A model generated the notes under the pieces. That model saw nothing but the letters and a program-made list of their open reading frames with translations, was not told where the DNA came from and searched no databases. From assembly GCF_002432125.1 (NCBI RefSeq), contig NZ_DJFS01000070.1, positions 101,664-165,663 of the forward strand: a stretch of 64,000 nt of DNA, in the 5' to 3' direction. A program made the position numbers and the translations under genes. This DNA is from Brevundimonas sp. UBA5866 (GTDB lineage Bacteria; Pseudomonadota; Alphaproteobacteria; Caulobacterales; Caulobacteraceae). Positions 17,014 to 27,316 of this stretch are shown here, piece by piece. Within the stretch, counting starts at the first letter, position 1. Every line of letters starts with the position of its first letter.

Positions 17014-17054
17014 AGAAGGGGTGCCTTGGACCAGTGGGCACCCCTTCTTTTTTA
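17014..17054 (+). terminator. Intrinsic terminator of katG
   Basis: AGAAGGGGTGCC (17014-17025) pairs perfectly with GGCACCCCTTCT (17037-17048), and a T-run follows. It overlaps a possible GTG start at 17021 of the longest oxyR frame, which argues for the later oxyR start. Confidence 0.9.
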
Positions 17055-17098
17055 CTGTGAACTTTGATCTCAAGCCGATGACCCCTTATGTCGGCTCT

Positions 17099-17986
17099 AT
17101 GCTTCCCACCCTAAGACAGCTTCAGTACCTAAAGCTTCTGGCTGAGCACGGCTCTTTTAGCCGGGCTGCGGATGCGGCCCATGTGAGCCAGCCTGCCCTG
17201 TCCTCCGGTGTTCAGGAGCTGGAGCGTATTCTCGGAGCCCCCGTTGTCGAGCGTACCCGTGGCGCGGTCTTGCTGACGGCCGTGGGGGCAGAGGCCGTGC
17301 GTCGCGCCGAGGATGTACTGGCGCGTACAGAAGACCTTGTCGAGGCGGCCCGCAACGCAGGCAAGCCACTGTCCGGGCGTTTCCGTCTGGGCGTTATTCC
17401 GACGGTCGCGCCCTATCTGCTGCCGCAGAAACTGGGGCATCTGCGCGAGCAGTATCCGAACCTTCGCCTTTTCATCCGTGAGGATCTGACGCCGCGCCTG
17501 ATTGCCGGGCTGAAGTCGGGTCAGCTGGACGCTGCGGTTATCGCCCTGCCCTATGACGCGCCGGGCATCGATCATGCGCACATCGCCGACGACGAGATTG
17601 TCGCCGCCGCGCCAGTCAACCACCCGCTGGCAGGCAAGGGACCTATCCCGCAGGGGGCCTTGAAATCGGAGGATCTGATCCTTCTGGAAGATGGCCACTG
17701 TCTGCGCGACCAGGCGCTGGCGGCGGTCAATATCGAGCCCCCCAAGGGCGAGGACGTCTTTGCCGCCACCACCTTGCCGACGCTGGTACAGATGGTGTCC
17801 TCGGGATTGGGTGTAAGCTTCCTGCCGCAGATGGCGGTCAATGCAGGACTGGCCGACAATCCGGGCGTCGTCGTACGCCCTCTTTCGGACGAAGGCCCCC
17901 ACCGCGAGATCGTCGTCGCATGGCGTTCAGGTTCCAGCCGCGCCGCCGAGGCACGACTTCTTGCGGATGCACTGAAGATAGACTGA
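17099..17986 (+). CDS. oxyR: LysR-type peroxide regulator OxyR with a single cysteine
   Basis: A 295-residue LysR regulator. The winged HTH is at residues about 4-62 (LRQLQYLKLLAEHGSFSRAA), with an effector domain after about 90. The OxyR hallmark LLEDGHCLRDQA is present, so C201 corresponds to the peroxidatic Cys199 of E. coli OxyR. The resolving Cys208 equivalent is valine (V210; codon GTC at 17726-17728), and no other cysteine occurs anywhere in the protein. The frame is open to 17021, but that GTG lies inside the katG terminator stem; ATG 17099 gives the canonical start. It lies next to katG and ahpCD, its expected targets. Confidence 0.9.
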   Translation: MLPTLRQLQYLKLLAEHGSFSRAADAAHVSQPALSSGVQELERILGAPVVERTRGAVLLTAVGAEAVRRAEDVLARTEDLVEAARNAGKPLSGRFRLGVIPTVAPYLLPQKLGHLREQYPNLRLFIREDLTPRLIAGLKSGQLDAAVIALPYDAPGIDHAHIADDEIVAAAPVNHPLAGKGPIPQGALKSEDLILLEDGHCLRDQALAAVNIEPPKGEDVFAATTLPTLVQMVSSGLGVSFLPQMAVNAGLADNPGVVVRPLSDEGPHREIVVAWRSGSSRAAEARLLADALKID

Positions 17987-18018
17987 CGGCTTCAGTCTCC
18001 GCATCTGGAGCCGTGCCC

Positions 18019-18029
18019 GTACGACGTAC
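18019..18029. promoter_or_regulatory. Palindrome GTACG-A-CGTAC upstream of acnB
   Basis: An 11-base perfect dyad in the 165-base oxyR-acnB gap, 123 bases before the acnB start. It is a possible regulator site; no regulator is assigned. Confidence 0.25.
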
Positions 18030-18151
18030 ATCGAATACCGTTCCTGCGGCCTTCTATTGCGACCCTATTCTTTATATGGGAAAGGCCTCGCACGAATAAT
18101 TTGGCGGCCTTTTGCGAGGCTGTCGGGGATACCACACACAGGTCAACGCTG

Positions 18152-20734
18152 ATGCTGCAACACTATCGCGAACACGTTGCCGAACGTGCGGCTCTGGGCA
18201 TTCCGCCCCTGCCGCTTTCGGCCCAGCAAACTGCTGAACTGATCGAACTGATCAAGGCTCCGACCGCCGAAGCGTCGTCGGAAGAACTGATCGAGCTGCT
18301 GGCTCACCGTGTACCGCCGGGCGTTGATGACGCCGCCAAGGTCAAGGCCTCCTTCCTGTCGGCTGTGGCCCACGGCGACTTCGAGGTTCCGAACCTGTCG
18401 CGCGAATATGCCACCCAACTGCTGGGCACCATGGTTGGTGGCTACAACGTCAAGCCGCTGATCGACCTGCTGTCGGACGAAGTGGTCGGCACCGTCGCTG
18501 CCGAGGGTCTGAAGAAGACCCTGCTGATGTTCGACTTCTTCCATGACGTGAACGAACTGGCCAAGGGCGGCAACGCCAACGCCAAGGCCGTGATCCAGTC
18601 GTGGGCAGACGCCGAATGGTTCACCTCGCGCGACAAGGTCGCCGAGAAGATCACCGTCACCGTCTTCAAGGTGACCGGCGAGACCAACACCGACGACCTG
18701 TCGCCGGCGCCGGATGCATGGTCGCGTCCGGACATCCCGCTGCACTATCTGGCCATGCTGAAGAACGCACGCCCGGGCATCACGCCTGAGCAGGACGGCG
18801 TCCGTGGCCCGATCCAGTTCATCGAAGACCTGAAGGCTAAGGGCCACCTCGTCGCCTACGTCGGTGACGTTGTCGGCACCGGCTCGTCGCGTAAGTCGGC
18901 CACCAACTCGGTGATCTGGGCCACCGGCCAGGACATCCCGTTCGTGCCGAACAAGCGCTTCGGCGGCGTGACCCTGGGCGGCAAGATCGCTCCTATCTTC
19001 TTCAACACCCAGGAAGACTCCGGCGCCCTGCCGATCGAAGTCGACGTGACCAGCCTGAACATGGGCGATGTCATCGACATCTACCCGTACGAAGGCAAGA
19101 TCGTGAAGGACGGCGAGACCGTCGCCACCTTCGAGCTGAAGTCGCAGGTCTTGCTGGACGAAGTCCAAGCCGGTGGCCGTATCAACCTGATCATCGGCCG
19201 CTCGCTGACCGCCCGCGCCCGTGAGGCTCTGGGTCTGGCTCCGTCGACCGAGTTCCGTCTGCCGGTCGTTCCGGGTGACACGGGCAAGGGCTACACCCTC
19301 GCCCAGAAGATGGTCGGTCGTGCCTGCGGCCTGCCGGAAGGCCAAGGCATCCGTCCGGGTACCTATTGCGAACCGCGCATGACCACGGTCGGCTCGCAGG
19401 ACACCACTGGCCCGATGACCCGCGACGAGCTGAAAGACCTCGCCTGCCTCGGCTTCTCGGCCGACATGGTGATGCAGTCGTTCTGCCACACCGCCGCCTA
19501 TCCGAAGCCGGTCGACGTCAAGACCCACCGCGAACTGCCGCACTTCATCTCGGATCGTGGCGGCGTGGCCCTGCGTCCGGGCGACGGCGTGATCCACTCG
19601 TGGCTGAACCGCCTGCTGCTGCCGGACACCGTCGGCACCGGCGGTGACTCGCACACCCGCTTCCCGATCGGCATCTCCTTCCCGGCTGGCTCGGGTCTGG
19701 TCGCCTTCGGTGCGGCCACCGGCGTGATGCCGCTGGACATGCCGGAGTCGGTTCTGGTGCGCTTCAAGGGCGAAATGCAGCCGGGTATCACCCTGCGCGA
19801 CCTCGTCCACGCCATCCCGTACTACGCCATCAAGCAAGGTCTGCTGACCGTCGCCAAGGCTGGCAAGATCAACGCCTTCTCGGGCCGCATCCTCGAAATC
19901 GAGGGCCTGCCGAACCTGAAGGTCGAGCAAGCCTTCGAGCTGACCGACGCCTCGGCTGAACGTTCGGCTGCGGGCTGCACCGTCAAGCTGAACAAAGAGC
20001 CGATCATCGAGTACATGACCTCGAACATCGTGCTCATGAAGAACATGATCGCCGACGGCTATCAGGATGCCCGCACCCTGCAGCGCCGTATCGACGCCAT
20101 GGAAGCTTGGCTGGCCAACCCGAACCTGCTCGAAGCCGATGCCGACGCCGAATACGCGCACGTCATCGAAATCGACCTGAACGAGATCAAGGAGCCGATC
20201 CTGTGCGCTCCGAACGATCCGGACGATGCCCGCCTGCTGTCGGAAGTACAGAACACCCAGATCGATGAAGTCTTCATCGGTTCGTGCATGACCAACATCG
20301 GCCACTTCCGCGCCGCCTCGCTGCTGCTGAAGGGCAAGAAGGACATCCCGACCCGCCTGTGGGTCGCCCCGCCGACCAAGATGGACGCCTCGGAACTCAC
20401 CAAGGAAGGTCACTACTCGACCCTCGGCGGTGCCGGTGCCCGTATGGAAATGCCGGGCTGCTCGCTGTGCATGGGTAACCAGGCTCAGGTGAAGGAAGGC
20501 GCGACCGTGGTTTCGACCTCGACCCGCAACTTCCCGAACCGTCTGGGCAAGGGCTCGAACGTCTTCCTGTCGTCGGCCGAACTGGCTGCCGTGGCCTCCA
20601 AGCTGGGCCGCCTGCCGACCGTGGAAGAGTACATGGCCGAAATGGGCGTCATCAACGAGAACGCCGCCGACGTGTACCGCTACATGAACTTCGACCAGAT
20701 CGAAGAATACGCGGACCGCGTCGCTGCTGAGTAA
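18152..20734 (+). CDS. acnB: Aconitate hydratase B (2-methylisocitrate dehydratase activity possible)
   Basis: An 860-residue aconitase of the B type, interconverting citrate and isocitrate with a [4Fe-4S] cluster. The order is as in E. coli AcnB: HEAT-like domain (residues about 1-160, MLQHYREHVAERAA), swivel domain with ETNTDDLSPAPDAWSRPDI (about 187-205), then catalytic domains. Cluster cysteines are seen in IGSCMTNIGH and CSLCMGNQ. The frame extends to TTG 18101, but ATG 18152 matches the family's first residues and length (865 in E. coli). Convergent acnA lies beyond a two-gene cassette. Confidence 0.96.
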   Translation: MLQHYREHVAERAALGIPPLPLSAQQTAELIELIKAPTAEASSEELIELLAHRVPPGVDDAAKVKASFLSAVAHGDFEVPNLSREYATQLLGTMVGGYNVKPLIDLLSDEVVGTVAAEGLKKTLLMFDFFHDVNELAKGGNANAKAVIQSWADAEWFTSRDKVAEKITVTVFKVTGETNTDDLSPAPDAWSRPDIPLHYLAMLKNARPGITPEQDGVRGPIQFIEDLKAKGHLVAYVGDVVGTGSSRKSATNSVIWATGQDIPFVPNKRFGGVTLGGKIAPIFFNTQEDSGALPIEVDVTSLNMGDVIDIYPYEGKIVKDGETVATFELKSQVLLDEVQAGGRINLIIGRSLTARAREALGLAPSTEFRLPVVPGDTGKGYTLAQKMVGRACGLPEGQGIRPGTYCEPRMTTVGSQDTTGPMTRDELKDLACLGFSADMVMQSFCHTAAYPKPVDVKTHRELPHFISDRGGVALRPGDGVIHSWLNRLLLPDTVGTGGDSHTRFPIGISFPAGSGLVAFGAATGVMPLDMPESVLVRFKGEMQPGITLRDLVHAIPYYAIKQGLLTVAKAGKINAFSGRILEIEGLPNLKVEQAFELTDASAERSAAGCTVKLNKEPIIEYMTSNIVLMKNMIADGYQDARTLQRRIDAMEAWLANPNLLEADADAEYAHVIEIDLNEIKEPILCAPNDPDDARLLSEVQNTQIDEVFIGSCMTNIGHFRAASLLLKGKKDIPTRLWVAPPTKMDASELTKEGHYSTLGGAGARMEMPGCSLCMGNQAQVKEGATVVSTSTRNFPNRLGKGSNVFLSSAELAAVASKLGRLPTVEEYMAEMGVINENAADVYRYMNFDQIEEYADRVAAE

Positions 20735-20766
20735 GCCTCGGCCCAACGCCTAGCGATGAAATCAAG

Positions 20767-20800
20767 AAGCCCCCTCGGAGTGATCCGAGGGGGCTTTTTA
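20767..20800 (+). terminator. Intrinsic terminator of acnB
   Basis: AAGCCCCCTCGGA (20767-20779), a GTGA loop and TCCGAGGGGGCTT (20784-20796) form a perfect 13-bp stem followed by TTT. It marks the left edge of the AT-richer cassette. Confidence 0.9.
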
Positions 20801-20812
20801 GTATGATATTAT

Positions 20813-21535
20813 CTACTTAGGCTCTGGAAAATCGAACAGATCGGGGCCGCGATCCTTGGGCTTACGCTCGCCCTTGTCGGCTGCCTTTCGTGCCGCTTTA
20901 CGTTGAGCATGAATTTCGAACGCCTCGAGCAAGATGCCCAACGCTTCATTAAGTTCAGCGTGCGTCACTGTGCCCAGACTCGCGCTGTCCAGTATTTCCA
21001 CTTCGCGGCCTGCGCGAGGATGCTTCTCGGATAGATCGACCCATTCCAATCCAGCATCCTTAAAGTCCCCGACAAAGAATGTTTGTTGCAGGATCGTGTT
21101 GAAGATCGCCTTTTGAAGCGGATCTAGGGTTCGGCCCTTCCAGCTCTGGGCCCAAAGTACTTGTAGGCGACCATCTTCTACCCAAAACCCCGAGGGTCTG
21201 ACGGGAATCATTACGCCACTACCAATGGGGTACATAAAAGGCTCGGGTTCACGAAACCACGACACTTTTTTTGAGGAAGCGTAGTGAAAGAAGGCTGTCG
21301 TCAGATCTTTATTGGGAGCGATATTCTTGAGATGTTTCTCTGCCTCAATCTGACGCAATGCCCAGTCTAGGGTGCACCCTTCCATAAGCGGCTTGAAGAG
21401 CTTGCGACTTGGGTTGAGTGAAAAGGGGATCTTCGCGGCGTCTAATTTCTCCATCTCGAGGAGCGTTGCCTCGACAGTTGGGCGGATCAACGCCACAGCA
21501 TGTTGAACAGATGGAGTTTTGCGAAGATCAGCCAT
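20813..21535 (-). CDS. Unknown protein, candidate toxin paired with Panacea-domain gene
   Basis: A 240-residue protein of no family I recognise. It has a mixed alpha/beta sequence with aromatic-rich patches (residues about 80-140), no signal peptide and no membrane helix. A long charged helix at about 190-229 is rich in Lys/Arg/Ala. The C-terminus is acidic and aromatic (PDLFDFPEPK); its GPDLF weakly resembles the beta-clamp-binding consensus QL(S/D)LF. The gene starts 5 bases after the upstream Panacea gene's stop, so the two form an operon. Panacea proteins neutralise unrelated toxins encoded beside them, and Caulobacter SocB, partner of the Panacea protein SocA, binds the DNA clamp. Toxicity here is an inference. 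Codon use and base composition are poorer in GC than the flanking aconitase genes. Confidence 0.55.
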   Translation of the reverse strand: MADLRKTPSVQHAVALIRPTVEATLLEMEKLDAAKIPFSLNPSRKLFKPLMEGCTLDWALRQIEAEKHLKNIAPNKDLTTAFFHYASSKKVSWFREPEPFMYPIGSGVMIPVRPSGFWVEDGRLQVLWAQSWKGRTLDPLQKAIFNTILQQTFFVGDFKDAGLEWVDLSEKHPRAGREVEILDSASLGTVTHAELNEALGILLEAFEIHAQRKAARKAADKGERKPKDRGPDLFDFPEPK

Positions 21536-21540
21536 ATTAG

Positions 21541-22092
21541 TTACACGCGCCTTTTTAAGATATCACGGTAATATGATTCGGTGATGGAGTCTGGAATAAC
21601 CATACCGGGCATTGGCTTCTGTTCAGCTGCTGTCCAAATCTGGTCCCAAGGGGCGCCAGGTTCGTGAGTTTTTTCAACTAGCCAGTAAGCAGACTTTGTT
21701 CCGTAAAACTTAGTCATCTGCTCGATGTGGTTGTACTCTTGAACGCTTAAATTCGACTGTACAGGAACGTCTTCGCCTGTATCGAAGTCAATTCGAGTCA
21801 GGCGCTTTCGTACAGGTTTGTCGCCGTAACTACGAAGTTGACGATATACTTGAGGGTGAACTGGGCCGTGCTGCCAAGCTTCAAACGCGGAATCTACTAG
21901 GGGTTCGCCATACTGGGCGAGATACCAAGCATGAGCGAAATATATGATTTTGTTCAAAGGGAGGTTGGATAAGGTCAGGCCGTTTGCGTCCGCCACGTCA
22001 AGGATAGCATTTGCAACTTCCCTAACATCCCTAGCCAAATTTTTAGCCCCATGACTCAAGGTCAGAACAAGATCATTAATACGTTTATACAA
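21541..22092 (-). CDS. Panacea-domain (DUF4065, SocA/GepA-like) protein, candidate antitoxin
   Basis: A 183-residue protein whose core (residues about 25-90) carries the Panacea signature: LNKIIYFAHAWYLAQYG, then EAWQHGPVHPQVYRQL. Panacea proteins include Caulobacter SocA, a ClpXP adaptor and antitoxin for SocB, and many antitoxins paired with diverse toxins. The called start is TTG 22092 with only a weak upstream GGAA. The first 20 residues are not part of the domain, so a later start (for example TTG 22059) is possible. It is first in a two-gene operon with the 240-residue unknown at 20813, and a nested palindrome lies just upstream. The domain assignment is good; the antitoxin role rests on context. 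Confidence 0.75.
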   Translation of the reverse strand: MYKRINDLVLTLSHGAKNLARDVREVANAILDVADANGLTLSNLPLNKIIYFAHAWYLAQYGEPLVDSAFEAWQHGPVHPQVYRQLRSYGDKPVRKRLTRIDFDTGEDVPVQSNLSVQEYNHIEQMTKFYGTKSAYWLVEKTHEPGAPWDQIWTAAEQKPMPGMVIPDSITESYYRDILKRRV

Positions 22093-22101
22093 TTGTTCGC
22101 G

Positions 22102-22130
22102 TTACGTTCCAATAGCTAGCTCGCACGTAA
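22102..22130 (-). promoter_or_regulatory. Nested palindrome before the Panacea cassette
   Basis: TTACGT (22102-22107) and ACGTAA (22125-22130) flank the palindrome AGCTAGCT (22114-22121), almost concentrically, ending 10 bases before the first codon of the cassette. It is a likely operator/promoter region for autoregulation, common in toxin-antitoxin operons. Confidence 0.4.
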
Positions 22131-22198
22131 TCGCAATCCTCTGTGGGAAGCTACAGAACTGGAATTCGGTGACGGCTAAGGATCGGCGATGAGGCCAT

Positions 22199-22223
22199 AA
22201 AAAAAGCGGCCCGAGTGGGCCGC
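22199..22223 (-). terminator. Intrinsic terminator of acnA
   Basis: GCGGCCC-GAGT-GGGCCGC stem (22206-22223) with seven A on its left, which is a seven-T run on the minus strand. It marks the right edge of the AT-richer cassette. Confidence 0.85.
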
Positions 22224-22253
22224 CTTTCCCAGACTAAGTTCTAGAACCTGATC

Positions 22254-24953
<2,700 letters not shown>

Positions 24954-25137
24954 GTGAGGGTCCTCTGACAAATGCCGCCCGGAAATTCGGTTGCACCTTC
25001 GCGCGTCGGACGAAAGGGCACACAGGTCCCTTGCGCGCGCGGCGAAAGCCTGCTGCGGCGTATTGGCATATAAGCATGCCCGTGGGGCACGTCCATGTAT
25101 CCACACACATGACGGGGATATTGAGAGAGGTTCGCAA

Positions 25138-25758
25138 GTGCTGGACGGTCTGAGGATTGCCGATCTCGCCCTCATGCGTGGCGACAGACTATTGTTTGGC
25201 CAGCTTTTTCTGGAGCTTAGCCGCGGAGAGGCTGTCAGTCTGACGGGCGGTAACGGGGCCGGTAAGTCCAGCCTGTTACGGGCTGTTGCAGGATTTATCC
25301 GCCCGGATGCGGGCCAGATCGCCTTTGTCGGAAACGGGGGCGAGGTCGAAGCCGCAGAGGCCCGTCACAGGGGGCTGCATCTGACAGGTCATCTGGAAGG
25401 CCTGAAACCCACACGCACGGCACGTCAGGAAATGGATTTCCAGAACCGTTTTCTGGGAGGATCTCCCGAGGGGATGGCGCGGGCCATAGAGCAGCTCCAG
25501 CTGGAGCCTCTGCTTGATCTGGAAACACGGCGTCTGTCAGCGGGGCAGAAGCGGCGGGTTTCGATGGCGCGTCTGATATCGGCACCGCGTCCGCTGTGGC
25601 TGCTGGATGAACCGCTGGCACCGTTGGACAGTGTCTGGCGCCAGCGGATGGGCACCTTGATGCAGGCGCATCTGGCCGGTGGCGGTATGATTATCGCGGC
25701 GGTGCATGACCCCCTGCCCTTCGATACTGTGCCTCTCGATCTGGGAGGGCGGTCATGA
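25138..25758 (+). CDS. ccmA: Haem exporter ATP-binding protein CcmA
   Basis: A 206-residue ABC ATPase of the CcmABCD system for cytochrome c maturation; it powers release of holo-CcmE. Walker A is GGNGAGKSS (residues about 38-46), the ABC signature is LSAGQKRRVSMARL, and Walker B is LWLLDEPLAPLD. The frame extends upstream to 24991, but GTG 25138 follows GAGAGAGG at 25123-25130 with correct spacing and fits family length. The stop overlaps ccmB by 4 bases. It is divergent from acnA. Confidence 0.93.
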   Translation: MLDGLRIADLALMRGDRLLFGQLFLELSRGEAVSLTGGNGAGKSSLLRAVAGFIRPDAGQIAFVGNGGEVEAAEARHRGLHLTGHLEGLKPTRTARQEMDFQNRFLGGSPEGMARAIEQLQLEPLLDLETRRLSAGQKRRVSMARLISAPRPLWLLDEPLAPLDSVWRQRMGTLMQAHLAGGGMIIAAVHDPLPFDTVPLDLGGRS

Positions 25759-26420
25759 GCGCGCTGTTCAGCCTGTTCCGGCGCGAGCTGTCGCTGGCTT
25801 GGGGAGGTGGCGGCGGGCCGCTTCTGGCCTGCGGTTTTATGATCTGTTTTGCCGCCATGCTGCCGTTGGCCATCGGTGGCGATCAGGCCGGTCTGGCCCC
25901 GATTGCGTCGGGCGCGGCGTGGGTCGCGCTGGCGGTCGCGTCGCTGCTGTCGCTAGAGCGTCTGTTCGAGCGCGATCTGGAAGATGGCTCGCTGGATATC
26001 CTGTCGCTCGGCCATATGCCGCTGGAAGCTGTTGTGGTGGTAAAGGCTGTGTCCCAGTGGCTGGCCAATGGCGTACCGCTGGCGGTGATGGCACCGGTGG
26101 TGGCGCTGGCCCTGGGGCAGGATGCCGGATTGGTGGGTCTGACAGGCCTGACGGCGCTGATCGGCGGGCTGGGCTTTGCCTTTACGGGGGCGCTGGCCGC
26201 AGCCTTGGCGCTAGGAGCTAAGCGTGGGGGCGTGCTGATAGCGGTGATTGTCTTGCCGCTGTTTATTCCGCCGGTCGTGTTTGGCGCAGGGGCGCTGGCG
26301 CGTGCGGCTAACGGGCAGCCAGTCGGGCCGGCGATGGCACTGCTCGGGGCCTATGTGCTGTTCGCGTTGGTGATTACGCCCTTTGCAGGCGCGGCGGCGG
26401 TGCGTAACGCCCAGTCGTGA
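25755..26420 (+). CDS. ccmB: Haem exporter permease CcmB
   Basis: A 221-residue inner-membrane protein with about six hydrophobic segments, starting FSLFRRELSLAW. The family feature GGVLIAVIVLPLFIPPVVFGAGA is at about residues 155-177. It is translationally coupled to ccmA (ATGA, 25755-25758). No ccmC, ccmD or ccmE follows; the next gene is on the other strand and its stop is one base beyond the ccmB stop. The rest of the maturation system must be elsewhere. Confidence 0.93.
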   Translation: MSALFSLFRRELSLAWGGGGGPLLACGFMICFAAMLPLAIGGDQAGLAPIASGAAWVALAVASLLSLERLFERDLEDGSLDILSLGHMPLEAVVVVKAVSQWLANGVPLAVMAPVVALALGQDAGLVGLTGLTALIGGLGFAFTGALAAALALGAKRGGVLIAVIVLPLFIPPVVFGAGALARAANGQPVGPAMALLGAYVLFALVITPFAGAAAVRNAQS

Positions 26421-26421
26421 T

Positions 26422-27054
26422 TTAGCGCTGGCGCAGCGTGACGTAGAAGGCGCCGTTGCCGCCGTGCCTCTGGTGGGCGATGGAATAGCCGGACACGATC
26501 AGACGCAGATACGGGCTGGCCATCCATTCCTCGAACGAAGAGCGGATGACGCCGCCGCCCTGACGGCCCTGTCCGGTGATCACCAGAACCGAGCGCATAC
26601 CCCGCGCCTGACAGCTCATCAGGAAGGCGCGCAGTTCGTCCTCGGCCTCGAACCGGCCGAAACCGTGCAGGTCGATGCGGGCCTCGATCGGGTCGCGCTC
26701 TCGGGACAGGCGCTTCTTCCGGTTCGGCTCGATGATTTCCGGGGCGGGCCGCTGGACGGTCGCGCTGGGCAGCGGTCGCGCCTTCACCGGCATCACCGCC
26801 ATGATGCTCTCGCCCGCAGAGGCCGAGGTGACGGCGGCGGTCTTGGCAGGTTTCCTGCGAGCCGCCCGCGATTTTACCGGCTTTGCCGGGGCATCGGGCT
26901 CACCGAGGATGGCGGCCATTTCGGCCAGAGCCGCTTCGACGGCATCTGGCGCTATGTAATCGGACTTGGTCGGGGATTTGGGCGTGACTGTGTGCGTCAC
27001 CCGTTTCCACAGGCGGCGGTCGTCTTCGCTGGGTTTTGGCGGACGGCGGGCCAA
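26422..27054 (-). CDS. Smr-domain protein (MutS2 C-terminal type nuclease domain)
   Basis: A 210-residue protein. It has a basic N-terminus containing RRLWKRVTHTVTP, as in alphaproteobacterial Smr proteins, and a low-complexity Ala/Pro/Lys linker (about 45-125). A C-terminal Smr domain (about 126-207) has RIDLHGFGRFEAEDELRAFL, the catalytic-type DLHG motif, and LVITGQGRQGGGVIR. Smr domains nick or cleave nucleic acid. The open frame continues upstream, but TTG 27054 sits 5 bases beyond the stop of the preceding HTH gene with GAGG in the right place, giving an operon-like arrangement. The start is fairly secure; the substrate is unknown. Confidence 0.85.
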   Translation of the reverse strand: MARRPPKPSEDDRRLWKRVTHTVTPKSPTKSDYIAPDAVEAALAEMAAILGEPDAPAKPVKSRAARRKPAKTAAVTSASAGESIMAVMPVKARPLPSATVQRPAPEIIEPNRKKRLSRERDPIEARIDLHGFGRFEAEDELRAFLMSCQARGMRSVLVITGQGRQGGGVIRSSFEEWMASPYLRLIVSGYSIAHQRHGGNGAFYVTLRQR

Positions 27055-27059
27055 CCGCC

Positions 27060-27290
27060 TCAGTCTTCGACGTCTTGGGCGGCAGGACCGGGGATGAAGG
27101 CGAGCAGATCGCCGGGCTGGCAATCCAGTTCACGGCAAAGGGCACTCAGCGTCGAGAAGCGAACAGCGCGGGCCTTGCCGGTCTTGAGAATGGACAGATT
27201 GGCTACGGTCACACCGACGCGGTCCGCAAGCTCGGTCAGAGACATGCGGCGTTCTGCCAAAAGACGGTCGAGTTGGACGCTGATAGCCAT
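27060..27290 (-). CDS. Small XRE/Cro-like regulator (YozG type)
   Basis: A 76-residue protein consisting of one HTH domain (MSLTELADRVGVTVANLSILKTGKARAVRF, split as helices at about residues 15-45, ending LCRELDCQPGDLL). This is the class of tiny HTH regulators commonly encoded beside DUF2975 membrane proteins, and such a gene lies immediately upstream (27317-27913). It probably controls the local unit. It is followed after 5 bases by the Smr gene. Confidence 0.85.
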   Translation of the reverse strand: MAISVQLDRLLAERRMSLTELADRVGVTVANLSILKTGKARAVRFSTLSALCRELDCQPGDLLAFIPGPAAQDVED

Positions 27291-27316
27291 GATTCAATGC
27301 TTCTAACGGTTATTGG

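Noticed and set aside
18143..20746. An 867-codon open frame antisense to acnB, and similar long antisense frames over acnA (22326-24968), miaB (7739-9613), groEL (38793-40358) and sdhCDA (54701-57232)
   Set aside because: These lie opposite strongly conserved genes in GC-rich, codon-biased DNA, where antisense frames stay open by chance. Their products are His/Val/Asp-rich with no family features.
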